From assembly GCF_038235435.1 (NCBI RefSeq), contig NZ_CP151275.1, positions 2,046,001-2,110,000 on the forward strand: DNA of 64,000 bases. Reading direction: 5' to 3'. A model generated the notes under the pieces. It ran no database searches, was not told the origin of the DNA, and was given only the letters and a program-made list of their open reading frames with translations. The DNA comes from Niveibacterium sp. SC-1. Its GTDB lineage: Bacteria > Pseudomonadota > Gammaproteobacteria > Burkholderiales > Rhodocyclaceae. Made by a program: the position numbers and the translations under genes. Shown here piece after piece: positions 1 through 10,817 of this stretch (position 1 is the stretch's first letter; the number at the start of each line of letters is the position of its first letter).

Positions 1-41
1 TCCGTTTTCTTGCCTTTACCGATCTCGGGGGCCTGCGGTGA
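1..41 (+). CDS. moeA: MoeA C-terminal tail (partial)
   Basis: An open frame runs in from the left edge and ends at TGA 39-41, overlapping the GTG of moaD. The visible tail, RFLAFTDLGGLR, resembles the end of MoeA (E. coli MoeA ends in PFNALFGGL). MoeA inserts molybdate into adenylylated molybdopterin, and moeA-moaD-moaE is a common order. Only 12 residues are visible, so the call rests on that short similarity plus context. Confidence 0.5.
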   Translation, partial: RFLAFTDLGGLR

Positions 42-286
42 GCGTCCGGGTGCTGTTCTTTGCCGGTCTGCGCGAGGCCCTGGGCGCGGGCGAAACGGTG
101 GCGCTGGAAGCCGGCGACTCCGTCGGCGCCCTCAGGAAGCGGCTGGCGGCACGCGGTGGCGCATGGGTCGCGCTGGAAGCGGGGCGCAATGTGCGAGCAG
201 CCGTGAATCAGGAGATGGTGCCGGCCGACCATGTGCTGGCGGACGGCGACGAGCTGGCCTTCTTCCCGCCGGTGACCGGGGGCTGA
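38..286 (+). CDS. moaD: Molybdopterin synthase small subunit MoaD
   Basis: This is an 82-aa ubiquitin-fold sulfur carrier. It ends in VTGG; in MoaD proteins the C-terminal Gly-Gly is adenylylated by MoeB and converted to a thiocarboxylate, which supplies the dithiolene sulfurs of molybdopterin. Length and the FFAGLREALG start fit the family. The GTG start overlaps the upstream stop as GTGA, indicating translational coupling. The partner moaE starts two bases after its stop. The cytoplasmic MoaD-MoaE heterotetramer converts cyclic pyranopterin monophosphate to molybdopterin. Confidence 0.93.
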   Translation: MSVRVLFFAGLREALGAGETVALEAGDSVGALRKRLAARGGAWVALEAGRNVRAAVNQEMVPADHVLADGDELAFFPPVTGG

Positions 287-287
287 G

Positions 288-734
288 ATGAGCGTTCGGG
301 TGCAGGAGGCGGACTTCGATCCGGGGGCAGAGCTCGAAACTCTGGGCAGTTCGTCCGGCGATATGCCCGTCGGTGGCGTGACGAGCTTCGTCGGTTACGT
401 CCGCGGTGGCGAAGTCCGCGCGATGACCCTCGAGCACTATCCGGGCATGACGGAGAAGGCGCTGGCGCATATCGAAGCGGAGGCGCGGGCGCGCTGGCAA
501 CTGGCCGAGGTCTGCGTGATCCATCGCGTCGGGCGGCTGCTGCCGGGCGCGCGCATCGTCTTCGTCGGGGTCGCCGCGCGCCATCGGGGCGAGGCGTTCG
601 CCGCCTGCGAGTTCATCATGGACTACCTCAAGACTCGGGCACCGTTCTGGAAGAAGGAAGAGACCGCGGACGGTGCGCGCTGGGTCGAGGCCCGCGATAG
701 CGACGACGCTGCGCTCGCCCGCTGGGAGCGCTGA
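288..734 (+). CDS. moaE: Molybdopterin synthase catalytic subunit MoaE
   Basis: A 148-aa protein of normal MoaE length. The family-typical segments are present: GGVTSFVGYVR near the N-terminus, LEHYPGM, IHRVGRLLPG, RHRGEAFAACEFIMD, and the lysine-rich PFWKKEE near the end, which in MoaE lines the active site that receives the MoaD tail. It probably ends the operon: the next gene starts about 150 bases on and is unrelated. The modABC-modE molybdate uptake genes lie 11 kb away in the same window. Confidence 0.95.
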   Translation: MSVRVQEADFDPGAELETLGSSSGDMPVGGVTSFVGYVRGGEVRAMTLEHYPGMTEKALAHIEAEARARWQLAEVCVIHRVGRLLPGARIVFVGVAARHRGEAFAACEFIMDYLKTRAPFWKKEETADGARWVEARDSDDAALARWER

Positions 735-883
735 GGCGGCCAGGTTCGCCCCCGCGCACCGTTGTGGCGCACGCACTGCGGCGCAGATCGCGGACGCTTT
801 GTGAAAACTCGATGCCGGAGCGCCGGGGGAGGGTGGCCCGTCGTATGCTCGGCGGGTTAGTCCATTCAAGGAAAGCCCTGCCC

Positions 884-2743
884 GTGGAGACGCTGCAAGC
901 CCTGGAGCCCGTGATGCACGCGCCGACCGCGGAATCGGTCGGACTCGCGCATGCGCTGGGCGGCTGGGCCGATATTGCCGAGCGCATCTGGCGGGCGCGG
1001 CTGGCCTGGCCGAAGGCCTCACGCCGGCTCGCGATGGAACTGCGCAAACGCACGCTGTTGCGGGGTGACGCCATTGATACCGCGCGTGCCGACCTGCTGC
1101 TCCTGGAGATCGACCAGGTCGAGCGGCGCGACCAGGTGCGCAACAACAGCTTCGCGGGTGAACTGGCCCGCGTGTTCGCGGCGGTGGGCGATGCCCGCTG
1201 GCTCGGACTCGCGCGTCTGTATGACGGACGCAATCGCCTCAATGCCGGTGAGTCTCTCGCCGCGCACCGCGTCTTGCAGTCCTGGCGCGAGCGCGACGGG
1301 CTCGACGCTGACCCGCGCGACCAGGCACTGGCTTTGGCCACCGAAGGACGCTGCCTGATCAATGTCGGGCGGGGCGAAGAAGGCTTCCACGCCTGCTACG
1401 ACGCGCTGGACCGCCTGCGCGTGCTGCCGCCGTCTCCCGAGCTGGCGCTGGTCGTGATGACGCTGGGCGTGCTGCACCTGCGCTTTGCCAACTTCGCGAC
1501 AGCCGACGCGCTGTTCGACGAAGCCTGGGAGGCCGCGCGCGCGATGGAGGCGCATGACCTCTTCGGCCTGATCGCCGCCAACCGCGGCACCTGCGCGCTG
1601 CTCTGCGGGGAGCCGGAGCGGACTTTCGCGCTGGTCGACGGCGTGCTCTCCGAGGACGCACCGGAGTCCGATCACGCGTTCGTCGGGCTCATGCGCGCCT
1701 ACGCCCTGACCCGGCTTGGACGCCTGCCTGAGGCGCGAGAGATGCTGGATGCGGCCCAGAAGCTGGTGGCGTCGCATCCCACCGGCCAACTTGCTGCGAT
1801 AGGACGTTGCGCGCGGCTCGCGCTTCTGCGCGCGGAGGGCCGGCTCGACGAGGCGCTCACGGAGCTGGCCGAGGCAGAAATCCGCCAGCCTGCCTTCACC
1901 ACCCATCTCTATGAGCTGGAAATCTGTGAGGAGGCGACGCAGCTGCATGCCCAGCGCGGCGACTGGGCCCAGGCGCTGCACTACGAGCGGCGGCGCCATG
2001 AACGCTTTCTCGAGGTGCAGTCGCGTGCCGTGCAGGCGGAGTATTTCGCCTTGCAGGCGCGTCACGCCCTGTTCCGTGCCCAGATGGAACGCGACCAGGA
2101 GCGGGTGCGCTTCGAGGATTCGGAACGCACCCGTATCGAGCTCGAAGCCCTGAACCTGCAGCTGGAGCGGCGCATGGCGCAGATCGAAGCCTTGCAGGCC
2201 GAGCTGCGCGAGCAGGTGATCCGCGATCCGCTGACCGGCCTGCACAACGGTCGCTTCCTCGCCGAGATCCTGCCGCACGAGGTGGCCCGCGCCGCGCGCG
2301 AGCGTAGCCCGCTCTCCTGTGTCCAGCTGAGCCTGGACGACGCTTCACTGCTGCGCGAAGGCTGGGGCGAGGAGGCCGCGGAACGGAGCCTGGGTGAGTT
2401 CGCCCGCATCCTGGAGGAGCGTTTTGCGCAGAGTGCGCGGGAGGACGCTCGTGGCCCGGGGAGCGGCCTGTGCTGCCGGGATGGCGAAGACAGTTTCTGC
2501 ATCCTGCTGCCCGGCGAAGAGGCGCCCGCGGCCCGCGAGCGTGCCGAGCAGGCACTGCAAGCCTTGCGGGCCCTGCATATTCGCCTGAACGACGGTCGCG
2601 CCCTTTCGGGCCTGAGCTTTTCCGCGGGCGTGGCGCAGTTGCCGCTCGCGAGCGACTCAGCGGACCTGCTGCGTGCTGCGGCGGAATCGGCCCGTGCGCG
2701 GGCGAGCCAGGCGGGTGGCAACCGGGTGCTGCTGGCCGCCTAG
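884..2743 (+). CDS. TPR-like protein with degenerate GGDEF domain
   Basis: About 619 aa. Residues 1 to ~400 form a long helical, Leu/Ala/Arg-rich region of TPR-like helix pairs without a signal peptide. A coiled coil follows, then a diguanylate-cyclase-type domain opening with RDPLTGLHNGRFL. The signature is altered: where active enzymes read RYGGDEF, this reads RDGEDSF, so cyclase activity is doubtful and a nucleotide-binding or scaffold role is possible. No EAL domain is present. The frame is open from a GTG at 764, but GTG 884 has AAGGAA at a suitable distance and is preferred; ATG 914 is another option. The cytoplasmic location is inferred. Confidence 0.8.
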   Translation: METLQALEPVMHAPTAESVGLAHALGGWADIAERIWRARLAWPKASRRLAMELRKRTLLRGDAIDTARADLLLLEIDQVERRDQVRNNSFAGELARVFAAVGDARWLGLARLYDGRNRLNAGESLAAHRVLQSWRERDGLDADPRDQALALATEGRCLINVGRGEEGFHACYDALDRLRVLPPSPELALVVMTLGVLHLRFANFATADALFDEAWEAARAMEAHDLFGLIAANRGTCALLCGEPERTFALVDGVLSEDAPESDHAFVGLMRAYALTRLGRLPEAREMLDAAQKLVASHPTGQLAAIGRCARLALLRAEGRLDEALTELAEAEIRQPAFTTHLYELEICEEATQLHAQRGDWAQALHYERRRHERFLEVQSRAVQAEYFALQARHALFRAQMERDQERVRFEDSERTRIELEALNLQLERRMAQIEALQAELREQVIRDPLTGLHNGRFLAEILPHEVARAARERSPLSCVQLSLDDASLLREGWGEEAAERSLGEFARILEERFAQSAREDARGPGSGLCCRDGEDSFCILLPGEEAPAARERAEQALQALRALHIRLNDGRALSGLSFSAGVAQLPLASDSADLLRAAAESARARASQAGGNRVLLAA

Positions 2744-2780
2744 CTCCGGGATCCGGGGGCTTGAACCCGGTGGGCCGAAC

Positions 2781-3212
2781 TCAGCGCGAGCGCGGTGGCG
2801 AGAACAGGTCCATCGTGCGCCGTGCGAACTCTTCCATGCCTTCACGCACGTCAAGCGAGAGCTTTTCCATGGCTGCGACGGCTTCCTTGGGCTGAGCCGG
2901 AAGCCCCAGTGACTTGATCACCTCGGCCTGGAACTGCTGGTTGATCGCCGCCATCTCCTGGGCCATCGCCAGATTGCGCTGCAGGTTCTCCTGCACATAG
3001 GCGCTCTGCAGCCGCAACAACTCCGCCGGCTCTTTCGTGCCGCCCAGATCCTGCAACTGCTTGATGCCCTGTTCGAAGAAACTGCGCTGCGCCGAAATCT
3101 GGTGTTCCAGCAGACGCTGGGTGTGATCGAAAGACAGTTGGGCGAGCTTGAGGGCCGAGTCCAGGCCCTTTTCGCTGTAGTCGTTGAAGTCCGGCGAGAT
3201 CTTCTTGGCCAT
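2781..3212 (-). CDS. phaP: Phasin family protein
   Basis: A 143-aa all-helical protein with the phasin pattern: an N-terminal KISPDFNDYSEKGLDSALK segment, a Gln/Leu-rich amphipathic centre, and an acidic C-terminal helix (LSLDVREGMEEFARR). Phasins coat polyhydroxyalkanoate granules and control their size. It sits alone between the GGDEF-like gene (converging, 37 bases apart) and clpB (divergent). No PHA synthase is visible here, so the link to PHA is by family only. Betaproteobacteria usually carry several phasins, so the symbol is generic. Confidence 0.8.
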   Translation of the reverse strand: MAKKISPDFNDYSEKGLDSALKLAQLSFDHTQRLLEHQISAQRSFFEQGIKQLQDLGGTKEPAELLRLQSAYVQENLQRNLAMAQEMAAINQQFQAEVIKSLGLPAQPKEAVAAMEKLSLDVREGMEEFARRTMDLFSPPRSR

Positions 3213-3254
3213 GGGCGCGCGCTCCGGTTGAGGTTTCGTCCTACTTCACCATAG

Positions 3255-3282
3255 CTTGAAATCGCCCGAGGGGTCCCTATTT
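3255..3282 (+). promoter_or_regulatory. Sigma-32 (heat-shock) type promoter of clpB
   Basis: CTTGAAA at 3255-3261 and CCCTATTT at 3275-3282 are separated by 13 bases. This fits the RpoH consensus (CTTGAAA, 12-16 bases, CCCCATNT). The clpB ribosome site AAGGGAGG and ATG 3311 follow within 30 bases. Confidence 0.8.
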
Positions 3283-3310
3283 TGCAAGACAGCAAAGGGA
3301 GGACCTCGTC

Positions 3311-5899
<2,589 letters not shown>

Positions 5900-5924
5900 G
5901 CCGCCCGCGATAGCGAGATGGAGA

Positions 5925-5962
5925 CGAAGAAGGCCGGGATTTCCCCCGGCCTTCTTCGCATT
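5925..5962 (+). terminator. Rho-independent terminator of clpB
   Basis: A perfect 14-bp stem: CGAAGAAGGCCGGG at 5925-5938 pairs with CCCGGCCTTCTTCG at 5945-5958 around a 6-base loop. The T-rich part is within the 3' arm. Confidence 0.8.
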
Positions 5963-5981
5963 CGCGCCGGCAGCGGATTTG

Positions 5982-6032
5982 TATTTCGACAAAAAACGAA
6001 ATATGATTCGCTCAATGACGAAACATATTTCG
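5982..6032 (+). promoter_or_regulatory. Operator cluster overlapping the start of the ArsR-type regulator
   Basis: The repeated element TTTCG/CGAAA forms two clear inverted repeats: TATTTCG (5982-5988) with CGAAATA (5997-6003), and CGAAA (6019-6023) with TTTCG (6028-6032). A weaker CGAA-N6-TTCG lies between them. The cluster covers the likely promoter and start codons of the regulator, which suggests autorepression and control of the downstream Old Yellow Enzyme. The AT-richness of this patch stands out from its surroundings. Confidence 0.55.
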
Positions 6033-6356
6033 GCTGAAGGCGAAGTGTCTGCCGCAGCGGCCGACATCGACGAGATCATGAAGGCGCTGGCGAGCCCCGC
6101 GCGCCGGGAGATCCTTGCTTGGCTCAAGGAGCCCGAGAAGGCGTTTTCGCAGCAGGCTCATCCCTTCGAGATGGGCGTGTGTGCCGGCAAGATCTTTGAA
6201 CGCGCCGGCCTGTCGCATTCGACTGTCTCGGCCCATCTCGCCGCCCTGCAGCGCGCCGGTCTCGTCCATGCACGCAAGATCGGCCAGTGGATTTTCTATT
6301 CGCGCAACGAGGCAGTGATCGCGGCCTTCCTGCAGCAGATGCAGCAGGACCTCTGA
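6003..6356 (+). CDS. ArsR-family winged-helix repressor (CyeR-like)
   Basis: About 117 aa. A winged helix-turn-helix is visible: LASPARREILAWL leads in and LSHSTVSAHLAALQRAGLV is the recognition region. It lacks the ELCVC metal box of ArsR proper and has one cysteine, in GVCAGKI (residue 60 from ATG 6003). Pairing with an Old Yellow Enzyme resembles CyeR/Cye1 of Corynebacterium, where cysteine oxidation lifts repression; a redox or electrophile sensor is inferred. The start may be ATG 6003 or ATG 6015; neither has a good ribosome site and both lie in the operator cluster, so a leaderless mRNA is possible. Confidence 0.85.
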   Translation: MIRSMTKHISAEGEVSAAAADIDEIMKALASPARREILAWLKEPEKAFSQQAHPFEMGVCAGKIFERAGLSHSTVSAHLAALQRAGLVHARKIGQWIFYSRNEAVIAAFLQQMQQDL

Positions 6357-6423
6357 TTTCCGCCCGGCTGACCCGTTTCCCCGCATCCCGTTTTTCTCCC
6401 CAAGAAGCCGCAAGGAGTACCCC

Positions 6424-7485
6424 ATGAGCAATCTGTTCGATCCCATCAAGGTCGGTGACCTGACCTGGCCCAACCGCATCGTGATGGCGCCGCTCACGCG
6501 CTGCCGCGCCAGCGAAGGGCGTGTGCCCAATCCGCTGATGGCGGAGTACTACGCGCAACGCGCCAGCGCCGGCCTCATCCTCAGCGAAGCCACCTCCGTA
6601 ACGCCCATGGGTGTGGGCTACCCCGACACGCCGGGCATCTGGTCCGACGAACAGGTGGAAGGCTGGAAGATCATCACCAAGGCCGTGCATGCAGCCGGCG
6701 GGCGTATCTTCCTGCAGCTGTGGCACGTCGGCCGCATTTCCGATCCGGACCATCTCAATGGCGAATTGCCGGTTGCGCCTAGCGCGATCGCAGCGCAGGG
6801 CCATGTGAGCCTGCTGCGTCCGATGCGCGACTACGTGACGCCGCGCGCCCTGGAAACGAGCGAGATCCCGGCCATCGTCGAGGCCTATCGCAAGGGTGCC
6901 GAGAACGCCAAGCGCGCCGGTTTCGACGGCGTCGAGCTGCATGGCGCCAACGGCTACCTGCTCGACCAGTTCCTGCAGGACAGCACCAACCAGCGCAACG
7001 ACCAATATGGCGGCAGCATCGAGAACCGCGCGCGCTTGCTGCTCGAAGTGACCGACGCCGCGATCGGCGTGTGGGGCGCCGGACGCGTGGGCGTGCACAT
7101 TGCCCCGCGCTGCGATTCGCACACCATGGGCGACAGCGATCCGCTGGCCACCTTCGGCTACGTGGCGCGCGAACTGGGCCGTCGCAAGATCGCCTTTCTG
7201 TTCGCACGCGAGTCGCAGGACCAGCCGCGCATCGGCCCTGCACTGAAGGACGCGTTCGGCGGCGTCTACATCGCCAACCAGGGCCTGAGCCGCGACCGCG
7301 CGGAAACGCTGCTGGCGAACGGCGAAGCAGATGCCGTGTCCTTCGGCAAAGACTTCATCGCTAACCCCGATCTACCGCTGCGTCTGCTCAAGCGCGCACC
7401 GCTGAACCCGCAGCGTGCCGAGAGTTTCTACGGTTATGGCGCGAGCGACCACTCGGTGGGCTACACGGACTACCCGCGACTCTGA
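6424..7485 (+). CDS. nemA: Old Yellow Enzyme family alkene reductase (NemA-like)
   Basis: A 353-aa FMN-dependent TIM-barrel ene-reductase of standard length. Visible are MAPLTRCRA near the N-terminus, LWHVGR, the active-site segment HGANGYLLDQFLQD (His, Asn and Tyr for substrate hydrogen bonding and protonation), the YGGSIENRAR phosphate-binding turn, and GFGK-type FMN contact VSFGKDFIANPDLP near the end. Enzymes of this family reduce N-ethylmaleimide, nitro-esters and alpha,beta-unsaturated carbonyls with NADPH. It lies 67 bases after the ArsR-type repressor, has ribosome site AAGGAG, and ends at a terminator, so the two probably form an electrophile-response operon. Confidence 0.92.
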   Translation: MSNLFDPIKVGDLTWPNRIVMAPLTRCRASEGRVPNPLMAEYYAQRASAGLILSEATSVTPMGVGYPDTPGIWSDEQVEGWKIITKAVHAAGGRIFLQLWHVGRISDPDHLNGELPVAPSAIAAQGHVSLLRPMRDYVTPRALETSEIPAIVEAYRKGAENAKRAGFDGVELHGANGYLLDQFLQDSTNQRNDQYGGSIENRARLLLEVTDAAIGVWGAGRVGVHIAPRCDSHTMGDSDPLATFGYVARELGRRKIAFLFARESQDQPRIGPALKDAFGGVYIANQGLSRDRAETLLANGEADAVSFGKDFIANPDLPLRLLKRAPLNPQRAESFYGYGASDHSVGYTDYPRL

Positions 7486-7512
7486 TCGGTCGCGTCGCGT
7501 CGCTGAAATGAG

Positions 7513-7540
7513 AAAGGCCGGGTAACCGGCCTTTTTCTTT
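7513..7540 (+). terminator. Rho-independent terminator after the ene-reductase gene
   Basis: AAAGGCCGG at 7513-7521 pairs perfectly with CCGGCCTTT at 7526-7534 around a GTAA loop, followed by T residues. Confidence 0.85.
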
Positions 7541-7666
7541 TCGGATCGGGTGCTTCGGTCGGAGTTACGGGCCGCGAAGGCGGAACGTGCGAGTCCGCTG
7601 AAACTCGGGCGCGTGGTTCCGCCCGCTGCTGCTGGCCGTGTGATGGTTCTGGGGCGGGGCGGGCTT

Positions 7667-7740
7667 GGGCAATGCGCGCAAGCCGCTGCCCGACGCATTG
7701 CCCGAACGCCTAACCGGAAAGGCCCTGTGCGGTGTTAGGG
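7667..7740. other. Intergenic double stem-loop element
   Basis: GGGCAATGCG (7667-7676) pairs perfectly with CGCATTGCCC (7694-7703) around a 17-base loop. A second short hairpin follows: CCTAAC (7709-7714) with GTTAGG (7734-7739). It lies between the ene-reductase terminator and the 3' end of the YebC-family gene. No T-run follows, so it is not a simple terminator; a processing site or palindromic repeat are options. Confidence 0.4.
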
Positions 7741-7749
7741 CGACGCGCT

Positions 7750-8460
7750 TCAGGCCGTCAGGGCGACGTAGACGTACTGCACGTCGTCGTTCTCGTCGAT
7801 CGCCGCGAGGAAGGACTCCACTTCCTCCAGCGCTTCGGCGCTGAGGCTGGCCGCGCTGACCGGATTCTTGGCTTTGTAGCCGAGCCTCGCGGACAAGACA
7901 TTGAAGCCTTGGGCCGGCAGGGCCTTGGCTACCAGGTCGAGATCGGCGGGGGCGGTGAGAAACAGCGTTGCGCCGTCCTCTCCGGGCTCGATGTCCTGGG
8001 CCCCGGCTTCGATGGCCGCTTCCTCCGGATCTGCGCCGGGCGTGCCGGGCGCCGCTTCGATCATGCCCAGGTGGTCGAAGTCCCAGGCCACGGAACCGGA
8101 GGTGCCGAGCTGACCCTTGCGGAACAGCACGCGCATCTCGGGCGCGGTGCGCTTCACGTTGTCGGTGAGGCATTCGACCATTACGGCGACCTGGTGCGGT
8201 GCGTAACCCTCGTAGATGACGTGCTCGAAATGCACGGGTTCATCCGAGAGCCCGGCTCCCTTCTTGATTGCGCGCTCCAGCGTGTCCTTGGGCATGGAAG
8301 CCTTGCGGGCCTGCTCCACCACCAGACGCAGGCGCGGATTCATGGCGGGATCGGGCCCGCCGCGCGCCGCAATCATGATTTCCTTTGCCAGCTTGCCGAA
8401 TACCCGCCCCTTGGTGTTTGCGGCGATGTCTTTGTGTTTGGCTTTCCATTGCGCGCCCAT
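7750..8460 (-). CDS. YebC/TACO1 family protein
   Basis: A 236-aa protein of the YebC family. Characteristic segments are [12 protein letters not shown] at the start, [56 protein letters not shown], and FDHLGMIE in the second domain. The MGxxWxxKxK start resembles the YeeN/YeeI branch more than classical YebC. Members have been described both as DNA-binding regulators (PmpR) and as ribosome-associated factors for difficult peptide bonds. The frame continues upstream to 8499, but ATG 8460 matches the family start. It is a single gene: serB ends 306 bases upstream on the same strand. Confidence 0.9.
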   Translation of the reverse strand: MGAQWKAKHKDIAANTKGRVFGKLAKEIMIAARGGPDPAMNPRLRLVVEQARKASMPKDTLERAIKKGAGLSDEPVHFEHVIYEGYAPHQVAVMVECLTDNVKRTAPEMRVLFRKGQLGTSGSVAWDFDHLGMIEAAPGTPGADPEEAAIEAGAQDIEPGEDGATLFLTAPADLDLVAKALPAQGFNVLSARLGYKAKNPVSAASLSAEALEEVESFLAAIDENDDVQYVYVALTA

Positions 8461-8766
8461 GACGCATGCTCCCTGGTTGTGGCGCCTGAATTCGCCCACG
8501 CGGAGGAATCAAGCTTCGAGACCGGCATTTTAGGAGAGTCAGCCCAAGACAGTCGGCGCATATCTATGGATCTTGGCGACGGAGGACTATCCTGCCCTTC
8601 GCAGGCGAACCCTGGTTCAGGTCTCGCGATGCTGCGTGGGCGCGTGGCGCGGCCAGTGTTGTGGTGTGCGCGGAGGCGACGGGCTCTTCAGCCACGTCCT
8701 GCCGAAAGTCGACGTTGGCCGTTGTCTCCGGAGTCGACGGGGCCGGCGGCCGCACGCTCAGAACGC
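8461..8766. other. 306-base gap upstream of the YebC-family gene
   Basis: This stretch separates the serB stop from the YebC-family start on the minus strand. It must carry the promoter of the latter, but I see no well-spaced -35/-10 pair, no clear terminator and no convincing gene. A 63-codon open frame at 8564-8755 (minus) has no recognisable domain or ribosome site. Confidence 0.5.
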
Positions 8767-9612
8767 TTAGGCCGGGAAGCCCAGCAAGGGCAGCAGCGCG
8801 TCCAGCCCGTTGAAGTCCAAGGCGTAGCTCGCCTCTACGCGCACCACGGGCTTGGCCTGATAGGCGCAGCTCACGCTGGCGGCGGCGAAGAGGTCGAGGT
8901 CGTTGGCGCCGTCGCCCATGGCGATGGTCTGATCCGCGCGCAGGTTGAGTCGGTCGCGTAGCGTTTCGAGGACGCGGCGTTTCGCGGCGGCATCGACGAT
9001 CTCGCCAAGCACGTTGCCGGTGAGCTTGCCGTCGACGACTTCGAGTATGTTGGCGAAGGCGTAGTCGAAGCCCAGGCGTTCCTTCAGGCGTTGCGTGAAA
9101 TAGGTAAAACCACCCGAGACCAGCACGGTCTTGAGGCCTGCTGCCTTCAGGTGTTGCAGCAGGACTTCCGCTCCCGGGTTGAGCTGCAGGCGTTCTGCAT
9201 AGACGTGCTCCAGGGCGCTTGCATCCAGGCCCTTGAGGTACGAGACCCGGCGCAGCAGGGATTCGCGGAAGTCGATCTCGCCGCGCATTGCGGCCTCGGT
9301 GACTTCGGCGACTTCGGCCTTCACGCCTGCCATGTCGGCGATCTCATCGATGCACTCGATCGAGATCAGCGTCGAGTCCATGTCGGTCACGAAGAGACCG
9401 AAGTCCTGCAGGCGACGCGCACCGGGCACCCAGCCGAAGTCCAGCTGCGCTGCTTCGCAGAGTTCGGCCAATTGCGGATGCGGTGATCCACCCAACAGCC
9501 GGAAGGCCGAGGGGTGAATCTGCTGGATCTGGGTACTGCCGGTGAGCTTTGCGGCGAACTTGAGCGCGACCGTATCGACGTCCGCGCCCTGCAGGACCAG
9601 GTGCTGGGTCAC
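8767..9612 (-). CDS. serB: Phosphoserine phosphatase SerB
   Basis: A 281-aa HAD-family enzyme. Motif I is FVTDMDSTLI, whose first Asp is the phosphorylated nucleophile; motif II is VLVSGGFTYF; motif III/IV is MGDGANDLDL. An N-terminal ACT-like region (~1-85) precedes the catalytic domain, as in many proteobacterial SerB proteins. It performs the last step of serine synthesis, hydrolysing O-phosphoserine in the cytoplasm. The GTG start overlaps the stop of the DAHP synthase gene by GTGA, so the two amino-acid genes are co-translated. Confidence 0.96.
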   Translation of the reverse strand: MTQHLVLQGADVDTVALKFAAKLTGSTQIQQIHPSAFRLLGGSPHPQLAELCEAAQLDFGWVPGARRLQDFGLFVTDMDSTLISIECIDEIADMAGVKAEVAEVTEAAMRGEIDFRESLLRRVSYLKGLDASALEHVYAERLQLNPGAEVLLQHLKAAGLKTVLVSGGFTYFTQRLKERLGFDYAFANILEVVDGKLTGNVLGEIVDAAAKRRVLETLRDRLNLRADQTIAMGDGANDLDLFAAASVSCAYQAKPVVRVEASYALDFNGLDALLPLLGFPA

Positions 9613-10682
9613 GCGCGTCCTCGCTGCGCGATCACGGGAGCGAGCACTTCGTGCGCGCGGAGCAGCATCTCTTCGGTGGTGTCCCAGCTGACGCAGGCGT
9701 CGGTCACCGAGCAGCCGTACTTCATCTGGCTCTTGTCGGCGAGGATGGCCTGGTTGCCCGCCTCGATGAAGCTTTCGATCATCACGCCGACGATGGACTT
9801 GTTGCCCTCGCGCACCTGGTGCACGACGTCACGCATTACCAGCGGCTGGAATTCCGGCTTCTTCCAGGAGTTGGCATGGGAGCAGTCGACGACGATGTTC
9901 TGCGGCATCTTGGCCTTGGCCAGTGCCTGTTCGGCGAGGGAAACCGAGACGGTGTCGTAGTTCGGGCGGCCGGCGCCACCGCGCAGCACCACATGGCCGT
10001 AGCGGTTGCCGCGGGTACGGATGATCGCGGCCTCACCCTCGTCGTTGATGCCGAGGAAACTGTGCGGGCTGGCGGCGGAGAGGATGCCGTTGATCGCGGC
10101 GTCGAGCGAACCGTCGGTGCCGTTCTTGAAGCCGACCGGCGTGGACAGGCCGGAGGCCATCTCGCGGTGGGTCTGCGATTCGGAGGTGCGGGCGCCGATC
10201 GCGGTCCAGCTCACCAGGTCGCCGTAGTACTGCGGCGAGATCGGGTCGAGCGCTTCGGTGGCCGCCGGCACGCCGGTTTCGGCCACGTCATGCAGGAAGC
10301 GGCGGCCGCGTTCCATGCCTTCGGCGACGCGGAAGGTGTCGTCCATGCGCGGGTCGTTGATGAAACCCTTCCAGCCGGTGGTGGTGCGCGGCTTCTCGAA
10401 GTACACCCGCATCACCACGTAGAGGCTGTCGGATACGGCGGCGGCCAGTTTCTTGAGGCGCTGCGCGTAGTCGATGCCGGCTTCGGGATCGTGGATGGAG
10501 CAGGGGCCGACGACCACGAAAAGGCGCGGATCCTGGCGGTCGAGAATGCGGTTGAGCGTCTGGCGGCCCTTGAGCACCGTGTCGGCTGCCTTTTCGCTCA
10601 GCGGCACGCTGTTCTTGATCTCGGTGGGCGAGGGCATATGGTCGAAACCGACCACGTTGAGGTTTTCGGTCTGGGCGATCAT
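9609..10682 (-). CDS. aroG: 3-deoxy-7-phosphoheptulonate synthase (class I DAHP synthase)
   Basis: A 357-aa class I (AroFGH-type) enzyme that condenses phosphoenolpyruvate and erythrose 4-phosphate in the first shikimate-pathway step. Visible features: VVVGPCSIHD with a metal-ligand Cys, MRVYFEKPRTTTGWKGFIND, GARTSESQTHRE, VGFKNGTDG and VDCSHANS near the metal site. Length matches the E. coli feedback-regulated isozymes (~350 aa), but which aromatic acid inhibits it cannot be told from sequence alone. It heads a two-gene unit with serB. Confidence 0.95.
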   Translation of the reverse strand: MIAQTENLNVVGFDHMPSPTEIKNSVPLSEKAADTVLKGRQTLNRILDRQDPRLFVVVGPCSIHDPEAGIDYAQRLKKLAAAVSDSLYVVMRVYFEKPRTTTGWKGFINDPRMDDTFRVAEGMERGRRFLHDVAETGVPAATEALDPISPQYYGDLVSWTAIGARTSESQTHREMASGLSTPVGFKNGTDGSLDAAINGILSAASPHSFLGINDEGEAAIIRTRGNRYGHVVLRGGAGRPNYDTVSVSLAEQALAKAKMPQNIVVDCSHANSWKKPEFQPLVMRDVVHQVREGNKSIVGVMIESFIEAGNQAILADKSQMKYGCSVTDACVSWDTTEEMLLRAHEVLAPVIAQRGRA

Positions 10683-10817
10683 GGTGTGGCTCCTGGCGGA
10701 AGAAGGATTCTACGCGATTGCCGCAGGCGCTCGCAGCGCTGGATGCGGCGCCACGAGCCAATGATCGCGATAGTCACGGGCTTTCGGGGCGCACCGCACA
10801 GCCGCTCGGGCGACAAT

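Noticed and set aside
1019..2278. 419-codon minus-strand open frame
   Set aside because: Antisense to the TPR-GGDEF gene, with composition typical of a GC-rich shadow.
8564..8755. 63-codon minus-strand frame in the gap before the YebC-family gene
   Set aside because: No domain, no ribosome site, Ala/Pro/Thr-rich composition.
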